Shown piece after piece: positions 34,656 through 42,342 of a stretch of 64,000 bases of DNA. Below the pieces are notes generated by a model. That model made no database searches, was not told the DNA's origin, and saw only the letters and a list, made by a program, of their open reading frames with translations. The position numbers and the translations under genes were made by a program. The stretch is taken from the NCBI GenBank assembly GCA_036666555.1, contig JAVWVS010000009.1, positions 1 to 64,000 of the forward strand. Direction: 5' to 3'. The DNA is from UMGS1251 sp036666555 (GTDB lineage Bacteria > Bacillota > Clostridia > Lachnospirales > Lachnospiraceae). Position 1 is the first letter of the stretch. The number at the start of each line of letters is the position of its first letter.

Positions 34656-35225
34656 ATGGGTGAAAACGAAGATAACAGAGAAGAAAAACCAAAGGGAATC
34701 GGAAGGGAGCTTCTAGGCTGGCTGGGATACATAGTTCTTATCATAGGACTTACTTATCTTATTATTACTTTTATAGGACAAAGGACCAGAGTGAGTGGGG
34801 AATCCATGCAAACCACATTGCATGATGGAGATAATCTAATTGTGGATAAAATTTCTTATCGATTCCGGGATCCAAAGCGTTATGAAATCATTGTATTTCC
34901 TTATGCATACGAGGAGAAAACTTATTATATTAAAAGAATTATCGGGCTTCCGGGAGAACATGTTCAGGTGATTGATGGATATGTTTATATTAATGGAGAG
35001 AAATTGGATGAACATTATGGCAAAGAAGTGATGAATGACCCGGGCATTGCCCAAAAAGAGATTGTGCTGGGAGAGGACGAATATTTTGTGTTAGGAGATA
35101 ATCGAAATCACAGTTCAGACAGCCGAGACCCCAGTGTTGGCATTTTGCATCGAAAGAATCTGATCGGGCGTGCATGGGTGAGAATCTGGCCACTGGATCG
35201 ACTTGGGGTAGTAGAACATGAATAA
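34656..35225 (+). CDS. lepB: Signal peptidase I (second copy)
   Basis: The 189-residue enzyme has a cytoplasmic charged N-terminus, one membrane anchor (about 20-40) and the dyad Ser50 (VSGESMQTTL) and Lys93 (YIKRIIGLPGE), plus GEDEYFVLGDNRNHSSDSR. It differs clearly from the first copy (for example GESMQTTL against GDSMKPLL), so the pair is an old duplication. Its last codons overlap rnhB by 8 bp. Confidence 0.95.
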   Translation: MGENEDNREEKPKGIGRELLGWLGYIVLIIGLTYLIITFIGQRTRVSGESMQTTLHDGDNLIVDKISYRFRDPKRYEIIVFPYAYEEKTYYIKRIIGLPGEHVQVIDGYVYINGEKLDEHYGKEVMNDPGIAQKEIVLGEDEYFVLGDNRNHSSDSRDPSVGILHRKNLIGRAWVRIWPLDRLGVVEHE

Positions 35226-35976
35226 AAGTGTGAAAGAAGTCAAACAAGAATGGGAAGAGGCGGATGATCAGACAAGACAAGTTCTGTATATGACCTATGC
35301 AGAGGATGACCGAGCAGGAATTATCAGTTTGCTTGCAAAATATAGACGTCAAGAGAAGAAGATGGAAGCTGAAATCAACCGAGTAGAACAGATGCTCACC
35401 TATGAAAGAAAGTATCAAGAATATGAATTTATCTGTGGAATCGATGAAGTGGGAAGGGGTCCATTGGCGGGTCCGGTGGTTGCAGGTGCGGTGATTCTAC
35501 CAAAGGATTGTACCATTTTGTATCTGAATGATTCCAAACAATTGTCGGCAAAAAGAAGAGAAGAACTCTATGACGAAATCATGGAAAAAGCAGTGGCAAC
35601 CGGAATTGGATGCGTATCACCGGCAAGGATTGATGAAATCAATATCTTGCAAGCAACCTATGAAGCAATGCGTCTGGCAGTGAGTCATTTGCCCGTACAA
35701 CCGAATCTTTTATTAAATGATGCCGTGACCATCCCCGGAATATCTATTACACAGGTGCCTATTATCAAAGGAGATGCCAAAAGCTTGTCGATTGCGGCGG
35801 CTAGCGTCATTGCCAAGGTTACTAGAGACCGATGGATGGAAGAGTATGATACCATACTGTCCGGATATGGACTGGCAAAGAACAAGGGCTATGGTTCTGC
35901 CGAACACATTGCAGCATTACAAAAGTTAGGACCAACACCTATTCACAGGTCAACCTTTATTAAGAATTTTATTTAG
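35218..35976 (+). CDS. rnhB: Ribonuclease HII
   Basis: The 252-residue enzyme cleaves RNA in RNA-DNA hybrids and single misincorporated ribonucleotides. The catalytic Asp76-Glu77 is in CGIDEVGRGPLAGPVVAGAV, with further Asp in LLNDAV and GDAKSLSIAAASVIAKVTRDR. About 70 residues of charged helical extension precede the domain, as in B. subtilis RNase HII. It overlaps the signal peptidase gene by 8 bp. Confidence 0.96.
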   Translation: MNKSVKEVKQEWEEADDQTRQVLYMTYAEDDRAGIISLLAKYRRQEKKMEAEINRVEQMLTYERKYQEYEFICGIDEVGRGPLAGPVVAGAVILPKDCTILYLNDSKQLSAKRREELYDEIMEKAVATGIGCVSPARIDEINILQATYEAMRLAVSHLPVQPNLLLNDAVTIPGISITQVPIIKGDAKSLSIAAASVIAKVTRDRWMEEYDTILSGYGLAKNKGYGSAEHIAALQKLGPTPIHRSTFIKNFI

Positions 35977-35991
35977 GAGCAGGAAAAATAC

Positions 35992-36348
35992 ATGAAACCA
36001 AACCAAAGAGCAGTGGGAACGGCCTACGAAAAAATGGCCGGACGTTATTTGGAACAGCAAGGGTATGTGATTTTGGAGTATAATTTCCGGTGTCATAGTG
36101 GAGAAATCGACATCATTGCCAGAGAGGGAAATTGTGTGGTGTTTTGCGAGGTGAAATACCGAGCAGATGAGAAAGCAGGGCATCCCTTGGAGGCTGTGAA
36201 TGAAAAAAAACAAAAGAGATTGTCAAAATGTGGACTCTATTATGTAACTATGCATGGAAATGAAAATATACCTTGCCGGTTTGATGTAATCGGAATTTTA
36301 AAAGAAGAAATCACTCATATAAAAAATGCATTTGACTATGTGATATAG
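35992..36348 (+). CDS. YraN/UPF0102 family endonuclease-fold protein
   Basis: The 118-residue protein has the restriction-endonuclease-like core GEIDIIAREGNCVVFCEVKYR, with the Glu-x-Asp ... Glu-x-Lys metal site, preceded by GTAYEKMAGRYLEQQGY. It is usually encoded after rnhB. The cellular role is not established, though a nuclease role in recombination or repair is plausible. Confidence 0.92.
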   Translation: MKPNQRAVGTAYEKMAGRYLEQQGYVILEYNFRCHSGEIDIIAREGNCVVFCEVKYRADEKAGHPLEAVNEKKQKRLSKCGLYYVTMHGNENIPCRFDVIGILKEEITHIKNAFDYVI

Positions 36349-36364
36349 AAAAGGGGTGGAGGCA

Positions 36365-37219
36365 ATGGAACTAGGGCTAAAATATCAGAATCAAGAAAAG
36401 ATATTTCTGGAACGTGAAGAAGAGGGAGTTCCATTTTTGGAATTTCCTCTTCTTACAGAATTAGGAGTGGTCAAACACGGTTTTTCTACCCGCCTCGGTG
36501 GAGTAAGCGAAGGAATCTATGCTTCTATGAATTTAAGCTTTGCCAGAGGGGATGAAAGGGAACATGTAAAAGAAAATTTTCATCGGTTCGCAAGGACGAT
36601 GGGGGTCTTGGAGACGGAGATGGTCTGTTCAGCGCAAGTACATGATACACAGATTCGAGTGGTTACGAAAGAAGATAGTGGAAAAGGACTTTTAAAACCA
36701 ATTGATTATTCGTCTGCAGATGGATTAATCACCAATATTCCCGGTATTTGCCTAGTTACTTTTTATGCAGATTGTGTGCCGCTATATTTTGTGGATCCGG
36801 TAAAAAAAGTCATTGGTCTTAGCCATTCCGGATGGCGGGGAACTGTTGGGAAAATCGGCAGGAAGACGGTAGAAACCATGGAACACGAATATGGCTGTGA
36901 CCCAAAGGACATCCGTGGAGCAATCGGTCCTTCTATTTGTCAGGATTGTTATGAAGTCAGTGAGGATGTTATAAGCGAATTTCAAAAAGGATTTTCCCAA
37001 GGGGATTGGGAAGAATTGTTTTTTCAAAAGGAAAACGGAAAATATCAGCTGAATCTTTGGAAGGCCAATGAGTTGGTGATGAAAGAAGCTGGTATTTTAA
37101 AGGAACATATTGCAGTGACCAATTTATGTACTTGTTGCAATCGTCAATTGTTATTTTCACATCGAGGATCCAATGGAAAACGCGGAAATATGGGAGCATT
37201 TTTAGCTTTGAAGAAATAG
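36365..37219 (+). CDS. pgeF: Purine nucleoside phosphorylase, YfiH/PgeF (DUF152) family
   Basis: The 284-residue zinc protein contains the family motifs HGFSTRLGGVSEGIYASMNL, YADCVPLYFVDP and GLSHSGWRGTVGKI; the His, Cys and His in these motifs bind zinc. Family members act on adenosine and inosine and in E. coli also remove wrongly added L-Ser from peptidoglycan precursors. The start chosen is the ATG at 36365, 8 bases after AAGGGG; a GTG at 36356 is also in frame. Confidence 0.92.
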   Translation: MELGLKYQNQEKIFLEREEEGVPFLEFPLLTELGVVKHGFSTRLGGVSEGIYASMNLSFARGDEREHVKENFHRFARTMGVLETEMVCSAQVHDTQIRVVTKEDSGKGLLKPIDYSSADGLITNIPGICLVTFYADCVPLYFVDPVKKVIGLSHSGWRGTVGKIGRKTVETMEHEYGCDPKDIRGAIGPSICQDCYEVSEDVISEFQKGFSQGDWEELFFQKENGKYQLNLWKANELVMKEAGILKEHIAVTNLCTCCNRQLLFSHRGSNGKRGNMGAFLALKK

Positions 37220-37228
37220 GAGGAGCAT

Positions 37229-38098
37229 ATGGAAAAATCAGCGACGCAAGGGGCCACAGAGGTAGTAAAAGAGGTCAATCAGTTTGCGACTTATCTGCAG
37301 AGTCAGATTCCGGAACTGATTTCATTTGGCATTCGGGTACTATTGGCATTTGTTTTTTTCTTTATTGGAAGTAAACTTATTCAATGGGTTCGAAAAATAG
37401 TGAGACGCTCTATTGAACGTTCCCAAGCGGATAAAGGAGTAGAGCAGTTTGTAGATTCACTGTTAAAATTTTCCCTCTATATCTTATTGTTGTTTTCCAT
37501 CGCAACGAAATTTGGAGTGGAATCCTCATCTGTAGCAGCTTTGATTGCATCCGGCGGGGTTGCAATTGGTTTGGCATTGCAAGGGAGTTTGTCCAACTTC
37601 GCAGGCGGAGTACTGATTCTTTTGCTAAAGCCCTTTGTAGTAGGGGATTATATTGTAGAAGATTCTCATAAAAATGAAGGAACGGTAAAAGAAATTCAGA
37701 TTTTTTATACGAAATTGTCCACCGTAGATAATAAAATTATTGTGATTCCAAATGGAACTCTTGCCAATACCAGTATGACGAATGTAACAGCGAAAGATCG
37801 CAGGAGGCTGGACTTAACCGTTAGCATTTCCTATCAGGCAGATTTAAAAAAGGCGAAACAGGTCATTAAAAATTTACTGCAGCAAAATAGAAGTGTTTTG
37901 AAAGAGGAAGAAATGATAGTGTTCGTGGATCAACTGGCGGAGAGCGCCGTAGTAATTGGTGCTCGTGTATGGGTGGAAATGGACGAATATTGGACAGCTA
38001 GATGGGAACTGCTGGAAGAAATTAAGCTGGCACTGGATGCACATCAGATTGAAATTGCATATCCTCATGTGACGGTGCAAATGGATGAGAAAAACTAA
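37229..38098 (+). CDS. mscS: Small-conductance mechanosensitive channel (MscS family)
   Basis: The 289-residue channel has three N-terminal membrane helices (about 28-48, 68-92, 95-115); the third is the pore helix ALIASGGVAIGLALQGSLSNFAGG. A cytoplasmic beta domain follows (PFVVGDYIVEDSHKNEGTVKEIQIFYTKL, DNKIIVIPNG). It releases solutes on osmotic downshock. AGGAGG precedes the ATG, 9 bp after pgeF. A TTCCTT...AAGGAA hairpin with a few Ts follows at 38107-38129. Confidence 0.94.
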   Translation: MEKSATQGATEVVKEVNQFATYLQSQIPELISFGIRVLLAFVFFFIGSKLIQWVRKIVRRSIERSQADKGVEQFVDSLLKFSLYILLLFSIATKFGVESSSVAALIASGGVAIGLALQGSLSNFAGGVLILLLKPFVVGDYIVEDSHKNEGTVKEIQIFYTKLSTVDNKIIVIPNGTLANTSMTNVTAKDRRRLDLTVSISYQADLKKAKQVIKNLLQQNRSVLKEEEMIVFVDQLAESAVVIGARVWVEMDEYWTARWELLEEIKLALDAHQIEIAYPHVTVQMDEKN

Positions 38099-38208
38099 AT
38101 GCCACTTTCCTTGCCTTTGTAAGGAATTTATGGTAGCATACAGGAAATGAATAAAAAAGAACCGTCTGTATCTAGAAGGGCTTTTGGTATTGCGCCGAGA
38201 GGTGTTGT

Positions 38209-38235
38209 ATGAAAAGTCTTTCTTTTTTTTTATAG
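38209..38235 (+). CDS. Possible 8-codon leader peptide of the L25/Ctc mRNA
   Basis: ATG at 38209 lies 6 bases after GAGAGG and opens a frame MKSLSFFL that stops at TAG 38233-38235. The stop overlaps the left arm of the hairpin described below, and the frame runs over an eight-T stretch. It is too short to test by homology; I infer it only from the ribosome binding site and its position. Confidence 0.35.
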   Translation: MKSLSFFL

Positions 38236-38298
38236 GAGGAGGGAAATACAGTCCTCCTATAAAAAAGGTTAGGACAACAGAAACGAAAATTAGGAGGA
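38226..38298 (+). promoter_or_regulatory. Hairpin with decoy Shine-Dalgarno before rplY/ctc
   Basis: Bases 38226-38240 pair perfectly with 38252-38266 (15 bp, 11-base loop). The left arm contains TAGGAGGA (38233-38240), identical to the true ribosome binding site of the downstream gene at 38291-38298. The right arm contains the complement TCCTCCTA, which can pair with either. No T run follows, so it is not a terminator. A switch between two pairings is an inference. Confidence 0.55.
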
Positions 38299-38304
38299 AG
38301 AAAA

Positions 38305-38853
38305 ATGGAAACAATTACAGTGATGGAACGAGATGCATCAACAAAAGTAAAGAAATTGAGGCGCTCAGGTATGGTTCCTTGTGTGATTTATGGAGGAGCA
38401 TTATCGGAGTCAATTTCTATTCAAATGGAAAAGACAGTTGCAGACAAAATGTTTAAACTGAAACGAGAAGGAAGTAAAATCCTCCTTAGGATAGAGGAGC
38501 AGGAAATCCCTGTGCAAATTAAGGATCAAATGAGAGATTGCTTAACGCGCGAACTGACCCATATCAGTTTTCAAGCATTGAAAGTAGATCGAAAAGTCAA
38601 CAGTGTTGCTCATATTCTTTTAGTAAATGAGGATAAAATCAAAGGTACTTTGGAAAAAATGGTTTTGGAAATTCCTTATATGTCTTTGCCAGAGGACATG
38701 ATTGATACGGTTTCCATTGACTTGGATGGAATACCAAACGGAAGCGTGAAAACCGTTGGAGATATCAGTGAATTCCAAAGCAAAAAGATAGAATTACAAA
38801 TTGAGACAGATAATATTGTATTCCGCATTAGAGATAAAAAAGTGCTCTCCTAG
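38305..38853 (+). CDS. rplY: 50S ribosomal protein L25/general stress protein Ctc
   Basis: The 182-residue protein has the 5S rRNA-binding L25 domain (1-90: KKLRRSGMVPCVIYGG, the DQMRDCL and TRELTHISFQAL pattern) plus the C-terminal TL5/Ctc beta domain (95-180: LLVNEDKIKGTLEKM, SLPEDMIDTVSIDLDG). It binds 5S rRNA in the large subunit; in Bacillus it is stress-induced. It has an unusual 5' leader with a hairpin and a small ORF, which hints at translational control. Confidence 0.92.
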   Translation: METITVMERDASTKVKKLRRSGMVPCVIYGGALSESISIQMEKTVADKMFKLKREGSKILLRIEEQEIPVQIKDQMRDCLTRELTHISFQALKVDRKVNSVAHILLVNEDKIKGTLEKMVLEIPYMSLPEDMIDTVSIDLDGIPNGSVKTVGDISEFQSKKIELQIETDNIVFRIRDKKVLS

Positions 38854-38895
38854 GTGGGGAGTGATGATTGGTACTCTAAATAAAAGGAGTGAAGT

Positions 38896-38923
38896 AAAAA
38901 AAGTCCGGTCTCCGGACTTTTTT
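38896..38923. terminator. Bidirectional terminator between rplY and tRNA-Thr
   Basis: AAGTCCGG and CCGGACTT pair around TCT, extended by A and T runs to 12 bp. It ends the rplY transcript on the plus strand and, read on the minus strand, lies 5 bases after the tRNA gene. Confidence 0.9.
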
Positions 38924-38927
38924 GTTA

Positions 38928-39000
38928 AGCTGAAAGCCGGATTTGAACCGGCGACCCCTTCATTACGAGTGAAGTGCTCTACCAACTGAGCTATTTCAGC
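38928..39000 (-). tRNA. tRNA-Thr (anticodon CGU)
   Basis: The 73-base minus-strand gene folds as a full cloverleaf: acceptor GCTGAAA/TTTCAGC, D arm GCTC-AGTTGGTA-GAGC, anticodon arm CTTCA-CTCGTAA-TGAAG with anticodon CGT in DNA, and T arm GCCGG-TTCAAAT-CCGGC. CCA is not encoded. It has its own promoter at 39031-39058 and shares the terminator with rplY. Confidence 0.93.
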
Positions 39001-39030
39001 ATTGTGGTGTTTTGTACAGCCACAAAGATT

Positions 39031-39058
39031 ATTATATCTGATTTTAAGAAATATGCAA
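39031..39058 (-). promoter_or_regulatory. Promoter of tRNA-Thr
   Basis: On the minus strand TTGCAT and TATAAT are 16 bases apart, about 30 bases before the tRNA 5' end. Confidence 0.7.
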
Positions 39059-39082
39059 CCTTTTTTTGTGATTTGGAAAAAA

Positions 39083-39166
39083 TTATTTTTTTAAGTAGTG
39101 AGTTTCTATCACGCTAATACTTTTGTATAAGCCCATGGCGATAATGCAAAGTAGTACAATGGACAT
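39083..39166 (-). pseudogene. Detached 3' end of the ABC permease gene (27 codons)
   Basis: Read on the minus strand this encodes MSIVLLCIIAMGLYKSISVI followed by ETHYLKK and TAA, the same C-terminus as the intact permease at 40653-41456 (which ends ETCYLKKQ). It has no upstream part or ribosome binding site. It is best explained as the original 3' end of the permease gene left behind when the AlbA_2 gene inserted. Confidence 0.75.
39086..39166. repeat. Direct repeat, left copy (81 bp)
   Basis: This segment matches 40659-40739 at 78 of 81 positions, in the same orientation. The differences are two adjacent bases (His/Cys codon) and one silent base. Both copies cover the final codons of the ABC permease reading frame. 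Confidence 0.9.
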
Positions 39167-39183
39167 AATATTATATATTCGGC

Positions 39184-39211
39184 TCGACATATTATGTGTT
39201 TGGCGTATAAT
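39184..39211 (+). promoter_or_regulatory. Promoter of the AlbA_2 gene
   Basis: TCGACA and a perfect TATAAT are 16 bases apart, 28 bases before the GTG start, just inside the left repeat. Confidence 0.6.
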
Positions 39212-39239
39212 AATAGTATATAAAATGGGAGGTATTTAC

Positions 39240-40592
39240 GTGAAAGAAAACCAAAACACAGAATGGAAAGAATCTTGGCGTGATGAATACCTAAAATGGA
39301 TTTGTGGTTTTTCAAACGCTCAAGGAGGCAAAATCTTTATCGGAACCAGAGATGATGGAACTGTAGTGGGAGTTGCTGATAGTAAAAAACTGTTGGAAGA
39401 TCTTCCGAATAAAGTTCGTGATATCCTTGGTATTATTGTAGACGTTAATTTACTTACAGACAATGAAAAAGATTATATAGAAATAGTAGTAAATCCTAGT
39501 AGTTATCCGGTTAATTTCAAGGGAGAATATCATTATCGAAGCGGCAGTACAAAACAGCTTCTTCGTGGGGCATCACTAACGGAATTTTTGCTATCTAAAA
39601 CTGGGTACAAGTGGGATGCGGTTCCGGTGGATGATGTAATGGCTGAAGATTTGGACAAAGAGAGTTTTGATATTTTTCGTCGGGAAGCATTGCGTAGCGG
39701 ACGCATGACGAAAGAAGATTTGCACATGAGTAACGAACAGTTATTGGAAAATCTTAGATTAATGGAAAATGGAAAGCTTAAGAGGGCTGCGGTTATGCTT
39801 TTTCACCGAGAACCAGAGAAATGGGTTACAGGTGCATTTATTAAGATTGGATATTTTGGCGAGGGATCGGATTTGCGTTATCAGGATGAGATTCATGGTT
39901 CACTGCTTATGCAGGCAGATCGTGTCGTAGATTTGATTTATTTAAAATATATGAAAGCAGATATTTCTTATGACAATGTGACAAGAATAGAAACGTATCC
40001 ATTGCCAAAGTTGGCAGTCAGAGAAGCTGTATACAATGCTATTATTCATTCCAATTATGCAGCGTTAATCCCTATTCAAATTCGCATTCATGAGGATGCT
40101 TTATATATTAGTAATGACTGCATTTTTCCAGTTGGTTGGACAATAGACACCTTGATGCAACGACACCGTTCACAGCCTTACAATCCAAATATTGCGAATT
40201 GCTTTTTTCGTGCAGGATATGTGGAAACTTGGGGACGTGGGATTGAAAAGATTTGTGAGGCTTGTAAACAGCATGGAGTGCCAAGCCCGGAATATACGCT
40301 ACATCTAGAAGATATTATGGTCAAATTCACTCCATTAAAGCAGTATAAGGTGTCAAAAGAACAAAATGGCACTTTAAATGGCACTTTAAATGGCACATTA
40401 AAGGGCATCTTAGAAGAAAAAATATTGACCATTATTAGAGAGAACCCTAAGTTGACTCAATCTCAAATGGCAGTTTTGACAGGGACTTCAGAACGTTCTA
40501 CAAAACGTATAATGAAATCAATGATGGAAGAAGGGAAGATTGAACGTATAGGTGGACGAAAATATGGCTGTTGGAAAGAAAAAATAGATTAA
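39240..40592 (+). CDS. AlbA_2 (Schlafen-like) domain, ATPase and winged-helix protein
   Basis: The 450-residue protein has an N-terminal AlbA_2 nucleic-acid-binding domain (about 5-120: TEWKESWRDEYLKWICGFSN, GGKIFIGTRDDGTVVGV, YRSGSTKQLL). A C-terminal HATPase_c_4-like region follows (about 250-370: REAVYNAIIHSNY, FRAGYVETWGRGIEKI), then a 12-residue NGTL-repeat linker and a winged helix (LTQSQMAVLTGTSERSTKRI). The GTG start follows GGGAGG. Such proteins are common in accessory DNA and labelled putative transcriptional regulators; a role in defence is possible but unproven. It has its own promoter and terminator and lies between direct repeats. Confidence 0.88.
   Translation: MKENQNTEWKESWRDEYLKWICGFSNAQGGKIFIGTRDDGTVVGVADSKKLLEDLPNKVRDILGIIVDVNLLTDNEKDYIEIVVNPSSYPVNFKGEYHYRSGSTKQLLRGASLTEFLLSKTGYKWDAVPVDDVMAEDLDKESFDIFRREALRSGRMTKEDLHMSNEQLLENLRLMENGKLKRAAVMLFHREPEKWVTGAFIKIGYFGEGSDLRYQDEIHGSLLMQADRVVDLIYLKYMKADISYDNVTRIETYPLPKLAVREAVYNAIIHSNYAALIPIQIRIHEDALYISNDCIFPVGWTIDTLMQRHRSQPYNPNIANCFFRAGYVETWGRGIEKICEACKQHGVPSPEYTLHLEDIMVKFTPLKQYKVSKEQNGTLNGTLNGTLKGILEEKILTIIRENPKLTQSQMAVLTGTSERSTKRIMKSMMEEGKIERIGGRKYGCWKEKID
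40365..40400. repeat. Three tandem 12-bp units coding NGTL
   Basis: AATGGCACTTTA occurs twice, then AATGGCACATTA. The unit is a multiple of three, so copy changes would lengthen or shorten the linker between ATPase and winged helix without shifting the frame. Confidence 0.85.
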
Positions 40593-40620
40593 ACGGATAA
40601 GAGTGTGTAATGATAATCAC

Positions 40621-40665
40621 AAAAAAACAATAAAAGTTCGGTTTCCGAACTTTTATTGTTTTTTT
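40621..40665. terminator. Perfect 21-bp terminator hairpin
   Basis: Bases 40621-40641 pair without mismatch with 40645-40665 around a TTT loop; the core is AGTTCGG/CCGAACT with A/T outer stems. It terminates the AlbA_2 gene, and its right arm contains the stop codon of the minus-strand permease and merges with the start of the right direct repeat. Confidence 0.9.
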
Positions 40666-41456
40666 AAGTAGCAAGTTTCTATCACGCTAATACTTTTATA
40701 TAAGCCCATGGCGATAATGCAAAGTAGTACAATGGACATGATTAACCAATCCATTTTAAACACTTGGCTGGAATAGATAATTAAATATCCAAGACCTTCT
40801 CTTGCCGCTAAAAATTCGCCGATAATGACCCCTACCAGACATAGTCCTATATTGACTTTCATAGTACTGATAATGGCCGGCACAGAACTTGGAAGAACTA
40901 CTTTGGTAAGAGCGTGAAAGCGATTTCCGTGGAGCGTATAAATTAATTTGATTTCCTCTTTATCTACCATTAGGAAGTTGGTATATAGATTTAGAATACT
41001 TCCAAAAATAGCAACCGACATTCCGGCTACGATGATGGTTGTTTTTGTTGCACCTAGCCATACAATTAAAAGAGGTGCAAGTGCTGACTTGGGAAGGCTG
41101 TTTAATACGACCAAATAAGGGTCTAATATTTCGGAAAGCTTTTTACTGAACCACAACAAGACCGCAATGAGAATACTAAAAAAAATAACTAATAGAAAAC
41201 TGATGATGGTTTCATATAAAGTGATTCCCATGTGTATGAAAATGCTCCGATCCAGTACCATAGACCAAAAGCAGGTCACTATTTTAGAAGGGCTGCTAAA
41301 AATAAATGAATCAATGATTCCCATGTCAGAAGTGATTTCCCATAGAAGCAGAAAACAGACTAAAATCAGGACTCTTGACAGATGAACAATCCATTTATGG
41401 TTTCTTTGCTTGATTAAAAACTTCTTTTGTCCTAGGGACACTTCATGCTTTTCCAT
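40653..41456 (-). CDS. ABC transporter permease (nitrate/sulfonate/taurine/thiamine-precursor family)
   Basis: The 267-residue protein has six hydrophobic segments and the binding-protein-dependent permease loop ALTKVVLPSSVPAIISTMKVNIG, which docks to the ATPase (EAA motif). It belongs with SsuC/TauC/ThiX permeases; the substrate cannot be fixed. The last codons lie in the right copy of the 81-bp direct repeat and in a terminator stem. It overlaps the upstream ATPase gene by 14 bp. No substrate-binding protein gene is adjacent. Confidence 0.9.
   Translation of the reverse strand: MEKHEVSLGQKKFLIKQRNHKWIVHLSRVLILVCFLLLWEITSDMGIIDSFIFSSPSKIVTCFWSMVLDRSIFIHMGITLYETIISFLLVIFFSILIAVLLWFSKKLSEILDPYLVVLNSLPKSALAPLLIVWLGATKTTIIVAGMSVAIFGSILNLYTNFLMVDKEEIKLIYTLHGNRFHALTKVVLPSSVPAIISTMKVNIGLCLVGVIIGEFLAAREGLGYLIIYSSQVFKMDWLIMSIVLLCIIAMGLYKSISVIETCYLKKQ
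40659..40739. repeat. Direct repeat, right copy (81 bp)
   Basis: Partner of 39086-39166, at 78 of 81 matching bases. It forms the present 3' end of the intact permease gene. Confidence 0.9.
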
Positions 41457-42210
41457 TCAATTCACCCCAGATCAAATTAAAATAGGTTTTAAATTCCGGT
41501 TCATTTCTGCGAGCCAAAGGGGTATCCTTTTGTAGCGCAAACTTAATAGGAACTGTTTGCCAAATAGTGGCCGGACGTTTGGAAAGGATGATAACGCGGT
41601 CTCCAAGGCTAATGGCTTCGGAAAGGTCATGGGTGACTAAAATGGCAGTTTTATGTTCTCTTTTTATAATTTGCCCAATATCATCGGCTACTGTGAGACG
41701 TGTCTGATAATCAAGAGCGGAAAATGGCTCATCCAGTAGGAGAATATCCGGTTCCAAAACCAAAGTGCGAATTAAAGCAGCACGTTGGCGCATCCCACCG
41801 GACAGTTGGGAAGGTTTGGCATCGGAGAAATCTTCTAATCCATATAAACGTAGCAAATCTTCTGCCCGATGCTTGGTTTTTGCAGTCATCATATGTTGAA
41901 TTTCTAAGCCAAGTACCACATTGTTATAGATGGTACGCCATTCAAATAAATGGTCTCGTTGTAACATATAACCAATATTGGTGGTACTTTCTTTGAGTTC
42001 CTTTCCTCGGAGAGATACCGTTCCATATTCCGGAGTCAACAATCCGGCAATAATGGATAGCAAAGTGGATTTACCACAACCGGAAGGACCTACAATGGCA
42101 ACAAATTCTCCTTCTTTTAATGAAAAAGAAATATTGGATAAAGCTTCTGTCTCTCCGTCCACAGTATGATAAGTGTAATGAATATCAGTTAATTCTAATA
42201 TATGTTCCAT
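41443..42210 (-). CDS. ABC transporter ATP-binding protein (SsuB/TauB/ThiZ-like)
   Basis: The 255-residue ATPase has Walker A GPSGCGKST, signature LSGGMRQR, Walker B ILLLDEPFSALD and the H-loop VTHDLSEA. The C-terminal KFALQKDTPLARRNEPEF is typical of the nitrate/sulfonate transporter branch. It powers the permease encoded just downstream. GGAGGT precedes the ATG. The 5' region of about 130 bp shows no recognisable riboswitch. Confidence 0.93.
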   Translation of the reverse strand: MEHILELTDIHYTYHTVDGETEALSNISFSLKEGEFVAIVGPSGCGKSTLLSIIAGLLTPEYGTVSLRGKELKESTTNIGYMLQRDHLFEWRTIYNNVVLGLEIQHMMTAKTKHRAEDLLRLYGLEDFSDAKPSQLSGGMRQRAALIRTLVLEPDILLLDEPFSALDYQTRLTVADDIGQIIKREHKTAILVTHDLSEAISLGDRVIILSKRPATIWQTVPIKFALQKDTPLARRNEPEFKTYFNLIWGELNGKA

Positions 42211-42280
42211 AAGACAAGAAACCTCCGTATCATTTCCCTATTAGTCTATGAAAAAATTGCAAAAGTGTGTAAAAAGTAGA

Positions 42281-42309
42281 TTGTTTTATACTATAAAAAC
42301 TCGTATAAT
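42281..42309 (+). promoter_or_regulatory. Promoter of queH
   Basis: TTGTTT and a perfect TATAAT are 17 bases apart, 33 bases before the queH start. Confidence 0.6.
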
Positions 42310-42342
42310 AAAAACATTAAATTAGTTTGACGAGGTAAAAAG

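Larger units (their letters stand above)
39086..40739. mobile_element. Candidate single-gene insertion bounded by 81-bp direct repeats
   Basis: One repeat unit plus the enclosed DNA is 1573 bp and holds just the AlbA_2 gene with its own promoter and terminator. Each repeat encodes a complete permease C-terminus with stop, the arrangement seen when integrating elements restore the 3' end of a target gene. No integrase or transposase is present, so the mobilising activity is unknown and a simple partial duplication cannot be excluded. Confidence 0.5.

Noticed and set aside
38184..38456. 90-codon plus-strand frame upstream of rplY
   Set aside because: It crosses the leader hairpin and the start of rplY in another frame, with low-complexity Phe and Lys runs.
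38794..38989. Open frames over the tRNA region on both strands
   Set aside because: They run through the tRNA-Thr gene and its terminator, and match nothing; the tRNA cloverleaf explains the sequence.
40365..40400. CRISPR-like short repeats
   Set aside because: Three adjacent 12-bp units without spacers inside a coding frame; they code the NGTL linker.
42211..42342. TPP riboswitch upstream of the ABC transporter
   Set aside because: The 130-bp region has no CUGAGA or similar conserved thiamine element, so the substrate guess stays open.
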